From the NCBI GenBank assembly GCA_017617635.1, contig JAFZVW010000036.1:1-52376 (forward strand): a stretch of DNA of 52,376 bases, read 5' to 3'. Within the stretch, counting starts at the first letter, position 1. Each line of letters begins with the position of its first letter. Under the pieces are notes generated by a model. The model did no database searches. It saw only the letters and a list, made by a program, of their open reading frames with translations, and was not told the DNA's origin. The stretch comes from Bacteroidaceae bacterium. Lineage in GTDB: Bacteria; Bacteroidota; Bacteroidia; Bacteroidales; Bacteroidaceae. Of the stretch, positions 7,039 through 15,886 are shown piece by piece. The position numbers and the translations under genes are program-made.

Positions 7039-8397
7039 ATGTACACCAGGCATGTCTTCAAGCTCACTGTAATACTGCTGCTTCTCTTGCCGGCAGCTCC
7101 CTGCACTGCCCAGAACAGCAAGAAGGTAAAGGCATTGAAGGCTCAGCAGACGCAGTTGCAGAAGAACCTGAAGAAGTCACAGCAGGATCTGGCCAAGACC
7201 AAGAAGGAGGTCAAGGCCGGCCGTGAAACGCTGCATCACATCGGTGTACAGTTGGATGACCGTCTGGCGCATATCCGTAATATGGAGAACGAAATGGACA
7301 GTGTGGAAAACAATATCTCTGCACTGAACCGTGATATTGCGGAAAAGGATTCGCTGCTGCTTGAGAAGAAACGCAGGTTTGCCCGTGCGATGCGTTTTAT
7401 ACGCCAGTTCCCCAAAATCAAGTCTCCGTTGTTGTTTGTGTTGAGTGCAAAGACCTTTACACAAATGTACCGGCGTGCGCGCTATGCACGCGAGTATGCG
7501 ACATATCAGAGGGATCTGGGTATGCAGATACAGCGCAAGCAGGGTGAACTGATGGAGGCACAGAATATGCTTCTGGCTGCCAAGAGCCGCATGGCTGGTA
7601 TTATCCGCAATGTCCTTCAGGAGCGTCGCAGGCTGAATCAGGAGCAGGTTGCGCAGAAGAAGGTTGTCAGCAGCCTGGAGGAAAGGCAGAAAGGTCTGAA
7701 CTCCAAGGTTGCACAGCAGCAGAAGGAACTGAATGAACTGAACAAGAAGATAGATGCCCTGATAGCCTACGAAATCGAGCAGGCGCGTAAACGGGCATTG
7801 GAGGCGGCACGCAAGAAGGCGGCGGAGGAAGCTGCACGTAAGAAAGCCGCTGAGGAGGCAGCACGCAAGAAACAGGCGGCTTCGTCTGCCAAGCCTGCCC
7901 AGGGGAAGACTCCAGGGTCTTCGGCCTCAGGCTCTGCTAAGGCGACAGCTCCGTCATCATGGCTGACACCCGAAGAACGGCAGCTGACAGGCAGTTTCGA
8001 GGCAAACCGCGGACGTTTGCCGGTACCGATTACCGGTCCGTATATGATTGGCGGCCGATTTGGCTCATATCAGGTGTCTGGATTAAGTCATGTAACTCTT
8101 GACAACAAGGGTACCGACTATGTAGGACAGCCGGGAGCAAGGGCGCGTTGTATCTTTGACGGTGAGGTTACTGCTGTATTCCAGTTTGCCGGTACCAAGA
8201 ACATCCTGATACGTCATGGCAGTTACATTTCCGTTTACTGCAATCTGTCGTCGGTGACGGTCAGCAAGGGACAGAAAGTCCGTACACGTGACATCATAGG
8301 CACGGTGATGGAGGACGGCAACGGGCGTTGCCCGCTGCATTTCCAGCTTCGCAAGGAGACGGTCAAACTGAATCCTGAATCCTGGATTGGACGATAA
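7039..8397 (+). CDS. envC: EnvC-like murein hydrolase activator (degenerate M23)
   Basis: A 452-aa protein with a signal peptide, a long coiled coil (about 25-250), an Ala/Lys/Glu-rich helix (KKAAEEAARKKAAEEAARKK) and a C-terminal LytM/M23 domain (about 330-452). Two zinc-binding positions of active M23 enzymes are changed: the H of HxxxD is N356 (NKGTD, D360 kept), and the first H of HxH is P432 (PLH434). H393 of the RHG block is kept. This pattern matches EnvC/NlpD-type proteins, which do not cut peptidoglycan but activate amidases at the division site. It closes the dgt-dut-TPR-DUF4292 operon and converges on argE. Confidence 0.85.
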   Translation: MYTRHVFKLTVILLLLLPAAPCTAQNSKKVKALKAQQTQLQKNLKKSQQDLAKTKKEVKAGRETLHHIGVQLDDRLAHIRNMENEMDSVENNISALNRDIAEKDSLLLEKKRRFARAMRFIRQFPKIKSPLLFVLSAKTFTQMYRRARYAREYATYQRDLGMQIQRKQGELMEAQNMLLAAKSRMAGIIRNVLQERRRLNQEQVAQKKVVSSLEERQKGLNSKVAQQQKELNELNKKIDALIAYEIEQARKRALEAARKKAAEEAARKKAAEEAARKKQAASSAKPAQGKTPGSSASGSAKATAPSSWLTPEERQLTGSFEANRGRLPVPITGPYMIGGRFGSYQVSGLSHVTLDNKGTDYVGQPGARARCIFDGEVTAVFQFAGTKNILIRHGSYISVYCNLSSVTVSKGQKVRTRDIIGTVMEDGNGRCPLHFQLRKETVKLNPESWIGR

Positions 8398-8398
8398 G

Positions 8399-9463
8399 CT
8401 AAAGGTCTAAGCCGTCAAGTAGTCGGACATATATATCCAGCGCCTGGCGTATTTCACTAAGACATACGAATTCATCGGCAGAGTGGCTTCGGCAACTCTG
8501 ACCCGGACCCATTTTCATGGACGGACAGTGCAGCAGGGCCTGATCGCTAAGAGTGGGGCTGCCAAAGGGTTTGAGGTCCATCTGCATTGCCCGTTGCAGC
8601 ATAGGATGCGTTTCATCTATTCTGGATGACATCAGTCGGGTACTGCGCGGTTGCACATCGCTTTTCACGTGTGATTTAATGAAGTCCAGTATTTCCGTAT
8701 TGGAGTATAGCTCGTTGCTGCGTATGTCTGCAGTAAACGTGCACGTGTCAGGAACGACATTGTGCTGGCTTCCTGCATTTATAACCGTAACGGTCATCTT
8801 GACCGGCCCCAGTGTGGGACTTATCTTGGGGAACTGGTAGCTTCGGAGCCAGTTTATGTCGTCGATGGCATGGTAGATGGCGTTGTCTCCCTCGTCACGT
8901 GCTGCATGTCCGCTGCGCCCGTGGGCAGTGAAATCCAATACCATAAGTCCCTTTTCGGCAATTGCCGGCTGCATACCGGTTGGCTCTCCCACCAGTGCGG
9001 CATCTATATGCGGCAGCAGTGTCAGGGCGTGCCCGATTCCGTTCTTGCCACTGACTTCCTCCTCGCAGCTTGCAAGGAATATCAGGTTGTAGGACCTGTT
9101 TTTTGCCGACAGCACCCTGAATACCTGCAGTAATGTTACCAGGGACGCGCCGTCGTCGTTGCTCCCCAATCCGTATATGCGGTCATCCTCGATAGTGGCT
9201 TTATATGGGTCATATGTCCATGTATCACTCGGTTTCACCGTATCTATATGGGCATTCAGCAGCAATGTCTGACGCTCTTCGAGATAGTCACCGGCAATGG
9301 TCCAGATGTTATTGCCGTCGCGTCGTACATCCAGTCCGTAGTCATTGCGCATGACGTTTTCAAGCACGTCTGCTGCCTGCGTTTCGTTGCGACTGGTGCG
9401 TGGGGTTTCAATCAGTCTCACAAGCAGGTCTACTGCATCCTGACAGAGTAATTCGTAATTCAT
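8399..9463 (-). CDS. argE: M20-family deacylase, ArgE type
   Basis: A 354-aa M20 metallopeptidase-family enzyme. The metal ligands are visible: LLNAHIDTVKPSDTWTYDP (HxD), GLGSNDDGASL (bridging Asp), SCEEEVSG (catalytic and ligand Glu), GEPTG and a C-terminal SHSADEFV (last His). ArgE removes the acyl group of N-acetylornithine. In Bacteroidota the relatives act on N-acetyl- or N-succinylcitrulline, so the substrate is not fixed by sequence. argH, the last step of arginine synthesis, lies at 34059. The start codon at 9461-9463 lies inside a heptamer array, and a strong terminator lies 18 nt upstream. Confidence 0.85.
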   Translation of the reverse strand: MNYELLCQDAVDLLVRLIETPRTSRNETQAADVLENVMRNDYGLDVRRDGNNIWTIAGDYLEERQTLLLNAHIDTVKPSDTWTYDPYKATIEDDRIYGLGSNDDGASLVTLLQVFRVLSAKNRSYNLIFLASCEEEVSGKNGIGHALTLLPHIDAALVGEPTGMQPAIAEKGLMVLDFTAHGRSGHAARDEGDNAIYHAIDDINWLRSYQFPKISPTLGPVKMTVTVINAGSQHNVVPDTCTFTADIRSNELYSNTEILDFIKSHVKSDVQPRSTRLMSSRIDETHPMLQRAMQMDLKPFGSPTLSDQALLHCPSMKMGPGQSCRSHSADEFVCLSEIRQALDIYVRLLDGLDL

Positions 9464-9475
9464 AATTCACAATTC
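9448..9475. repeat. Four 7-bp repeats over the argE start codon
   Basis: On the plus strand GTAATTC, GTAATTC, ATAATTC and ACAATTC lie in tandem. On the minus strand these are GAATTGT, GAATTAT, GAATTAC and GAATTAC. The argE ATG and its first codons (M-N-Y-E-L) come from the repeats. A change in copy number would move the start relative to upstream signals. Confidence 0.75.
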
Positions 9476-9480
9476 TAATC

Positions 9481-9510
9481 AAAAAAAGGAGAACGGCGTG
9501 TTCTCCTTTT
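9481..9510 (-). terminator. Strong terminator between tRNA-Pro and argE
   Basis: A perfect 11-bp stem (AAAAGGAGAAC, 9484-9494; GTTCTCCTTTT, 9500-9510) has a 5-nt loop and a T-run on the minus strand. It ends the tRNA transcript and leaves only 17 nt before argE. Confidence 0.9.
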
Positions 9511-9514
9511 CAGG

Positions 9515-9587
9515 TCGGGATGACAAGACTCGAACTTGCGACCTCGCGCCCCCCAGACGTGTGCGCTACCAACTGCGCTACATCCCG
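9515..9587 (-). tRNA. tRNA-Pro (anticodon GGG)
   Basis: A 73-nt cloverleaf on the minus strand with acceptor arms CGGGATG and CATCCCG, a D-arm GCGC..AGTTGGTA..GCGC, a T-arm GCAAG-TTCGAGT-CTTGT and discriminator A. The anticodon loop is CTGGGGG, giving GGG (proline). CCA is not encoded. The anticodon stem CACGT/GCGCG has one A-C mismatch and one U-G pair. Confidence 0.93.
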
Positions 9588-9678
9588 ATTGTGTTTGCAA
9601 AGGTATGAATAAGTATGGAAAAAACAAATAAAATCCTATTTTAATTTATATTTTTTCGGGCAAAAGTACTTTTTTTGC

Positions 9679-9712
9679 TAACTTTGTGCGCAAATATACC
9701 CGTTTAACTTTG
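9679..9712 (+). promoter_or_regulatory. Two -7 boxes upstream of aroA
   Basis: TAACTTTG occurs twice, at 9679-9686 and 9705-9712. The first fits a start of transcription about 20 nt before the aroA ATG (9714). The second is too close to the ATG to serve it and may be a duplicate. Confidence 0.55.
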
Positions 9713-9713
9713 T

Positions 9714-11324
9714 ATGTCAACAATCAAAATAACAGCACCGGAGCTGAGGGAAAGACGAATCATTCTGCCTTCGAGCAAAAGCATTAGCAACCGTGTCCTG
9801 ATTATCCGTGCATTGTCGGCATTGCAAGGTGAAATTTTCAGTTACGACTGTCTGCCTGAACTGTTTAACATATCCGACTGTGACGACAGCAGGGTTGTAA
9901 TAAATGCCCTGGAGCAATTGGAGATTGAAAACGGGGAGGGAGAACCGGCAGGAAGCGATACCATAGATATTGGGGCGGCCGGAACTGCTATGCGCTTTAT
10001 GACGGCATTGCTGTCGGTATGTCCGGGTACGCATACGTTAACTGGTACTGAGCGAATGAGACACCGTCCCATCCGCCTTCTGGTTGAGGCATTGCAAAAG
10101 TTGGGTGCGGACATCCGATATGTCGGTGAGGAAGGATTTCCTCCGCTGCGCATCTCGGGAAAGGTGCTGAAAGGCGGACGTATATGTCTGGCAGGCAATG
10201 TCAGCAGTCAGTATGTAAGTGCCTTGCTGATGATCGGTCCGGTACTGCAGGATGGCCTGATACTGAAATTGACAGGCAAGGTTATAAGCCGTCCGTACAT
10301 TGATATGACTGTCGCCATAATGGCACAGTTCGGAGCACAGGTAAGCATTGCTGACGGTAAGGACAAGGCAACACTGGTACTTGAGGTGTTGCCTGGCGGT
10401 TACAAGCCAATAGAATATGTGGTGGAAAGCGATTGGAGCGCAGCATCATACTGGTACGAGATGGTATCACTTGCGACTGACGACAAGGCGAGCGTAGTGC
10501 TGCCTGGACTGATGCGCAATTCGCTGCAGGGCGACAGCCGCATAGCGGAATACTTTGAACCACTGGGAGTCAAGACCGAATATCTGTGTGACAGTGACGG
10601 CAAGCCTTTTGTGAGGCTAAGTCGCGTACCTGTCAGGCCACAGCTGCTTGTATCGACGTACATGCTGAATCTTGTCAACCAGCCTGACTTGGCACAGACA
10701 CTGGTTGTGACGTGCTGCATACTGGGAATAAAATTCAGGTTTACAGGTCTGGAAAGTCTGAAAATCAAGGAGACTGACCGTATGGCCGCCTTGTGCACCG
10801 AACTGGCGAAACTGGGATTCGAAGTTGAGGAAGAGAACGGCGACACGCTGGTGTGGAAGGGTGGACGCTGCATATCCAACAGCAAGGCGATTGATACATA
10901 CGACGATCACCGCATGGCGATGTCTTTTGCTCCTGTTGTGATGCGTACAGGCACTGTCAGTATCAATAATCCCGAGGTGGTAAGCAAGAGTTATCCGACG
11001 TTCTGGGACGACATACCCAAGGCTGATGAAAACGCTGTGGATGCTGAATGCTGCGGCATGCACGAGGTATGTGAGAAGGACAGCCTGCTGGCTGCCGTGA
11101 GCCGCGACATAGAGTACTACGAGGATGAGGAACTGGACCGTTTCCGGGGTGTGAAGAGCGACGAATACCTTCCGCCCGAAATAGAGGAGTTCCAATATAT
11201 ACTGGAAACTATGCGCGAAGACGAGGTTGCCGGCTGGATGCGGTCGCTTACCTTGCGGGGTGTGGCGCTGCCTGACGAACTCAAGGACGAAGTGCTGATG
11301 ATTATAGGGGAGCGGCGGCAATAA
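9714..11324 (+). CDS. aroA: EPSP synthase with extra C-terminal domain
   Basis: 3-phosphoshikimate 1-carboxyvinyltransferase, which makes EPSP from shikimate-3-phosphate and PEP in aromatic amino-acid synthesis. Residues 1-434 cover the enzyme: LPSSKSISNR (K22), GAAGTAMRF, RPI, SSQY, a QPDLAQ block, KETDR (353) and DDHRMAMSF. A normal enzyme would end near SYPTFWDDI (434). Here about 100 residues follow (435-536): an acidic linker, then a helical unit with EYYEDEELD, PPEIEEFQYILETM, EVAGWMRSLTLRG and LPDELKDEVLMII. I do not recognise this unit by name. It looks like a separate small protein fused to AroA. porW follows 32 nt later. Confidence 0.93.
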   Translation: MSTIKITAPELRERRIILPSSKSISNRVLIIRALSALQGEIFSYDCLPELFNISDCDDSRVVINALEQLEIENGEGEPAGSDTIDIGAAGTAMRFMTALLSVCPGTHTLTGTERMRHRPIRLLVEALQKLGADIRYVGEEGFPPLRISGKVLKGGRICLAGNVSSQYVSALLMIGPVLQDGLILKLTGKVISRPYIDMTVAIMAQFGAQVSIADGKDKATLVLEVLPGGYKPIEYVVESDWSAASYWYEMVSLATDDKASVVLPGLMRNSLQGDSRIAEYFEPLGVKTEYLCDSDGKPFVRLSRVPVRPQLLVSTYMLNLVNQPDLAQTLVVTCCILGIKFRFTGLESLKIKETDRMAALCTELAKLGFEVEEENGDTLVWKGGRCISNSKAIDTYDDHRMAMSFAPVVMRTGTVSINNPEVVSKSYPTFWDDIPKADENAVDAECCGMHEVCEKDSLLAAVSRDIEYYEDEELDRFRGVKSDEYLPPEIEEFQYILETMREDEVAGWMRSLTLRGVALPDELKDEVLMIIGERRQ

Positions 11325-11356
11325 ATGCTCCCTCGCGCACGTTATGATATAGCTGA

Positions 11357-14290
11357 ATGATGAAAAGAACGAACTACAGAATATCCGTCTGGGACAGGCT
11401 GTCCGTGATTGCCTGTCTTATTCTGCTTTTCACATTCACCGGCTGTTCCACCAAAAAGAACACTCCCCTGACGCGCTTTTACCATTCCATGACCGCACAC
11501 TACAACATTATGTACAACGGTCAGCTGGCATTCCGTGATGGAATGGAAGCGCAGGTTGACGGTCATAACGATGACTACACCTCACTGCTGCCCATGTACA
11601 TCAGTACCAACAAGAGCACTGCAGGCATAGGGCGCAGCAACTACGAAACAGCCATACTCAAGAGCGAGAAGGCCATTAAACTGCACAACATCAAGCGCAA
11701 GCCTGCAGTCAAGCCCGGCAAGAAGAAGGATCAGCAGACCAAGGACTATCTTGCACGCAAGGAATTCAACCCATATCTGTGGCGTGCATGGATGATGCTG
11801 GGGCAAAGCCAGTTCCAACAGGGCGAATTCATCGAGGCAGCGTCTACATTCAACTATACCATACGACTTTATTCAACCCAGCCCCAGGTTGCAAACCTGG
11901 CAAGAACATGGCTGGCAAAATGCTATGTGGCACTGGACTGGCCATACGATGCCGAGGATGTCCTACGCAAACTGGCCAAGGACAGCCTGGGGAATGCCGT
12001 ACAGAAGAGCTACGACAACAGCCGTACGGCATGGCTGATACAGACAGGTCAGTACAAGGAGGCTATACCCTTGCTGAAAAAGGTCATACAAAATCAGAGA
12101 GGCCATATCGCCAGAGCGCGACTTAACTACCTGCTGGGACAGTTGTGCCATCAGGTCGGCGACAACGATGCGGCCTACAAGGCACTGACCAGGGTAATCC
12201 GCGCCAATCCCCCATACGTTATGAGCCTGAACGCACAGGTGCTGCGAAGCGAGGTTACAAGCAAGGGACATACTAAGCAGACAATCAGGAAACTGCAGCG
12301 TATGGCCCGCAACCAGAACAACAAGCAGTATACCGACCAGATATACTATGCCATAGGCAATATCTATATGAACGAGGGCGACACCCTGCACAGCATATAT
12401 GCCTGGGAGAAAGGCGCCAAGGAAAGCCGGGGCGGAGCTGTCAAGGCACAGATACTCTTGCGGCTTGCCGAGGTATATTGGAATCAGGACAACTACATAG
12501 ATGCAGCCCGGTGCTACAAGGGATGCGCCGGAATCATGGACAAGGAGAAGCCAGGCTATGACATAATCCAGCAGCGCGCCCAGATGCTCGAGCCCTTGTC
12601 ACCACACCTGGAGACAATCAAGCTGCAGGACAGCCTGCAGGCACTGGCAAAACTAAGCGAGGCCGAACAAATTGCCGTCGCAGACCGTCTGATAAAGGAG
12701 CTGAAGAAGAAAGAGAAAGAAGAAGCCCGCAGAAACGGCAACCAGAACACCGTGCAGAACCAGAATGCCGGACAGGCTCCCAACACAGGCACAGCACCCA
12801 CGGCCAACCGCCCGTCGACAACCGGGCAGACCTCCAACAATACATGGTACTATTCCAACTCCAATACAGTACAGCGTGGACGCGAGATATTCCAGAGGAA
12901 GTGGGGCAGGCGACGCAACGAGGACAACTGGCGCTGGGCAGACCGCAGTGCATTCGGCAGCGGAGATACAGGTACCGGTATGTCTGATACCGGCAACACG
13001 GCAGATACGACATTCACGGATATCCCTGAAATTGACGAGAAGGAACAGGCACGCCGCGATTCGCTGGCGCGTGACCCCCACCACCGCGAATACTACCTCA
13101 ACCAGATACCCAACACCGAGGAACAGATGCAGAAGTCGCATGACCTGTTGCGCGATGCCTTGTACAATGCCGGAGTCCTGGAGCAGGACAAGGTCGGAAA
13201 CTACCCCATGGCACGCAAGACCCTGGAGAGGCTCATGCACGACTATCCCGACTTTGACAAGATGGACGACGTGTTCTACCACATGTTCCTCATCTGTGGC
13301 CGTCTTGGACTGGACCAGGACGCAGCGCTTTACCGCGACAGCATTGTGTCAGCCTACCCCGACAGCAAGCTGGCAGCCCTGCTCTCCAACCCCAACTACG
13401 ACCAGATTGCACGCGGCGGACGTCATCTCGAGGATTCGGTATACACCGCGACATACGAGGCATACAAGGAAAGCAACTATCCCGAAATTGAAAAGAACTA
13501 TCGCTTCTCGACCGAGAATTATCCCGAAGGCAAGCACCGCGCACGTTTCATGTTCATACATGCCATGGGGCAGCTTTACAGCGGCGACAGGCAAGGCTTC
13601 CTCGCCTCGCTAAAGGAACTTGTCGAGAAATATTCGGCCGAAGAGGTTGGCAAGCTCGCAGCCGAAATAATGAAAGGCGTCAGCGAAGGCCGCCTGCTAC
13701 AGGATGGTAAATGGGATACAAGCGGAATATGGGGCCTGCGTACAAATATGGCAAGTACCGACAGCACCCAGGTGGCACAACTCCGGGATACACGTATCGG
13801 CCAGTTTGCATTCGTCCTGGCCTATCCCAAGAATTCACTTGACGAGGACCAGCTCCTGTTCGAGATTGCACGCTATAACTTCACCGCTTTCCTCGTCCGC
13901 AACTTCGACCTCGAAATCAGCGACGTAGGCGGTATCAGCATGCTTGTCGTGCGCGGATTCCTCAGTTACGACGAAGTCCACGCATACGCACAGCAGCTTT
14001 ACAGCGACCAGCACATGGCCACAGTTCTTGAAGGCATCCGCACGCTGCTCATCGCCGAAGACAACCTGAAACTGCTCGGAACCCAGTTCAGTTTCGATGA
14101 CTACAAGGATTTCTACGAGGAGAAATATGCACCCCTTCAGGTACCCCAGGACCTTAGAATTGACGAAAACCAGATTATCGAACCCGTTGACGGCGAAGAC
14201 ACCGACGGCCCCGCCGGTGACGACGACAATAACGACCAAGACCAGGACGAGATCATCGTCGATGACGACGACTTCCCCTATGGTTTCTAA
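11357..14290 (+). CDS. porW: Type IX secretion lipoprotein PorW/SprE
   Basis: A 977-aa lipoprotein (lipobox FTGCSTKKN) with TPR repeats in the N-terminal two thirds, a low-complexity Asn/Thr/Gln linker around 465-560, further TPRs, and a long acidic C-terminus (DDDDFPYGF). The length, the opening KNTPLTRFYHSMTAHYNIMYNGQLAF and the domain plan match PorW/SprE. PorW links the PorKN ring to the secretion pore and is needed for type IX secretion and gliding in relatives. It is followed 12 nt later by porX, a functional partner. Confidence 0.92.
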   Translation: MMKRTNYRISVWDRLSVIACLILLFTFTGCSTKKNTPLTRFYHSMTAHYNIMYNGQLAFRDGMEAQVDGHNDDYTSLLPMYISTNKSTAGIGRSNYETAILKSEKAIKLHNIKRKPAVKPGKKKDQQTKDYLARKEFNPYLWRAWMMLGQSQFQQGEFIEAASTFNYTIRLYSTQPQVANLARTWLAKCYVALDWPYDAEDVLRKLAKDSLGNAVQKSYDNSRTAWLIQTGQYKEAIPLLKKVIQNQRGHIARARLNYLLGQLCHQVGDNDAAYKALTRVIRANPPYVMSLNAQVLRSEVTSKGHTKQTIRKLQRMARNQNNKQYTDQIYYAIGNIYMNEGDTLHSIYAWEKGAKESRGGAVKAQILLRLAEVYWNQDNYIDAARCYKGCAGIMDKEKPGYDIIQQRAQMLEPLSPHLETIKLQDSLQALAKLSEAEQIAVADRLIKELKKKEKEEARRNGNQNTVQNQNAGQAPNTGTAPTANRPSTTGQTSNNTWYYSNSNTVQRGREIFQRKWGRRRNEDNWRWADRSAFGSGDTGTGMSDTGNTADTTFTDIPEIDEKEQARRDSLARDPHHREYYLNQIPNTEEQMQKSHDLLRDALYNAGVLEQDKVGNYPMARKTLERLMHDYPDFDKMDDVFYHMFLICGRLGLDQDAALYRDSIVSAYPDSKLAALLSNPNYDQIARGGRHLEDSVYTATYEAYKESNYPEIEKNYRFSTENYPEGKHRARFMFIHAMGQLYSGDRQGFLASLKELVEKYSAEEVGKLAAEIMKGVSEGRLLQDGKWDTSGIWGLRTNMASTDSTQVAQLRDTRIGQFAFVLAYPKNSLDEDQLLFEIARYNFTAFLVRNFDLEISDVGGISMLVVRGFLSYDEVHAYAQQLYSDQHMATVLEGIRTLLIAEDNLKLLGTQFSFDDYKDFYEEKYAPLQVPQDLRIDENQIIEPVDGEDTDGPAGDDDNNDQDQDEIIVDDDDFPYGF

Positions 14291-14302
14291 AAAACTTACA
14301 CA

Positions 14303-15880
14303 ATGGCACGACTACTTTGGGTTGACGACGAGATAGACCTGCTCAAGGCTCACATCCTGTTTTTGGAAAAGAAAGGCTACGAGATAGACACCGCCACTAA
14401 CGGCTACGATGCCCTGGACCAGGTTGTAAACAGCAAATCGTCAAATAGCAAATCCTACGACCTGGTACTCCTGGACGAAAACATGCCCGGCCTCAGCGGA
14501 CTCGAAACCCTGCAGCGCATCAAGCAGATACTGCCTGCGGTTCCTGTTGTCATGGTCACCAAGAGCGAGGAGGAGAATATCATGAACCAGGCCATCGGAG
14601 CCAAGATAGCAGACTACCTGATAAAACCCGTCAATCCCACCCAGATACTCCTGTCGCTCAAGAAGAACATACATCAGCGCGAGATTGTGAGCGAAGCCAC
14701 CGATAGTGCCTACCAGCAGAACTTCGGCAAGCTCAGCATGCAAATCAACGACTCCCGCTCCATACAGGACTGGATGGAAGTCTACCGCCAGCTCGTACAA
14801 TGGGAACTCGAACTCGAGAATACCGCCAGCAGCATGAGCGAGATGCTTGCACTGCAGAAACGGGAAGCCAACAACGAGTTTGCGCGCTTCGTTCGCAAAC
14901 AGTACATGCAATGGATGGAATCACTCCTCGGCCACCGTCAGGACCAGGACCGCCCGCTTATGAGCCCCGAGGTCATGAAGAACAAGGTATTCCCACTGCT
15001 CAACAACCACCGGAAAGTATTCCTCATTGTTATCGACAATTTCCGCTGGGACCAGTGGAAGACACTCCTGCCCGAGATTAGCAGCATGTTCACCATCGAC
15101 GAGGACATGTACTGCAGCATCCTGCCCACAGCCACACAATACGCACGCAATGCAATCTTCAGCGGACTTATGCCAATCGAGATTCAGCACATGTTCCCCG
15201 AACTGTGGGTAGACGAGGACAGCGAGGAAGGCAAGAACCTGAACGAGTCACCGCTGATTGCCACCCAGCTCGAACGCTTCCGCCGCCACGACAGCTTCTC
15301 GTACCACAAGATCAACGACTCAGCAGCCGCCGACCGCCTGCTGCAGCAGTTGCCCAACATACTGCAGAACGACCTCAACGTCCTTGTGCTTAATTTCGTC
15401 GACATGCTCAGCCATGCACGCACCGAAAGCCGCATGGTGCGCGAACTGGCCGGCAACGAGGCAGCCTACCGCAGCATTACCCAAAGCTGGTTCCGCCATT
15501 CGGCCATAGCCGGACTCTTCCGCCGTCTTGCCCAGACAGACTGCACCGTCATTATAACCACCGACCACGGCAGTGTACGCTGCAACAATCCTGTAAAGGT
15601 CGTAGGCGACAAGAACGTCAATTCCAATCTTCGCTACAAACTGGGTAAGAACCTGGCATATAACCCCCGTGAAGTCTTCGAGATACGCCAGCCACAGCAG
15701 GCAGGACTCCCCAGTCCCAACCTCAGCACCGCATATATCTTTGCACAGAACCAGGATTTCTTTGCCTACCCCAACAACTACAACTACTACGTCCAGTACT
15801 ACCGCGACACATTCCAGCACGGTGGCATTTCCATGGAAGAAATGCTCATCCCCCTCATCACGCTAACCCCCAAGACCTAG
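14303..15880 (+). CDS. porX: T9SS regulator PorX (response regulator plus PglZ phosphatase domain)
   Basis: A 525-aa protein. It has an N-terminal receiver domain with acidic pocket D8-D9, phospho-acceptor D58 (LLDENMPG), T86 and K108 (DYLIKP). A helical linker and a C-terminal alkaline-phosphatase-superfamily (PglZ) domain follow, with ITTDHGS and FSGLMP blocks. PorX with the sensor PorY controls type IX secretion genes in Porphyromonas; its enzymatic domain is reported to act on nucleotide second messengers. Residues 43-51 (NSKSSNSKS) come from a short DNA repeat just before D58 and look like an insertion. Confidence 0.93.
   Translation: MARLLWVDDEIDLLKAHILFLEKKGYEIDTATNGYDALDQVVNSKSSNSKSYDLVLLDENMPGLSGLETLQRIKQILPAVPVVMVTKSEEENIMNQAIGAKIADYLIKPVNPTQILLSLKKNIHQREIVSEATDSAYQQNFGKLSMQINDSRSIQDWMEVYRQLVQWELELENTASSMSEMLALQKREANNEFARFVRKQYMQWMESLLGHRQDQDRPLMSPEVMKNKVFPLLNNHRKVFLIVIDNFRWDQWKTLLPEISSMFTIDEDMYCSILPTATQYARNAIFSGLMPIEIQHMFPELWVDEDSEEGKNLNESPLIATQLERFRRHDSFSYHKINDSAAADRLLQQLPNILQNDLNVLVLNFVDMLSHARTESRMVRELAGNEAAYRSITQSWFRHSAIAGLFRRLAQTDCTVIITTDHGSVRCNNPVKVVGDKNVNSNLRYKLGKNLAYNPREVFEIRQPQQAGLPSPNLSTAYIFAQNQDFFAYPNNYNYYVQYYRDTFQHGGISMEEMLIPLITLTPKT
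14432..14454. repeat. Short in-frame repeat in the porX receiver domain
   Basis: AGCAAATC occurs at 14432-14439 and 14447-14454, 15 nt apart. It encodes the SKSSNSKS stretch before the phospho-acceptor. A 15-nt unit keeps the frame. Confidence 0.55.
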
Positions 15881-15886
15881 TAATCC

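Noticed and set aside
7039-8397. Active M23 peptidase
   Set aside because: Two metal ligands are replaced (N356, P432), which fits a non-catalytic EnvC-type activator.
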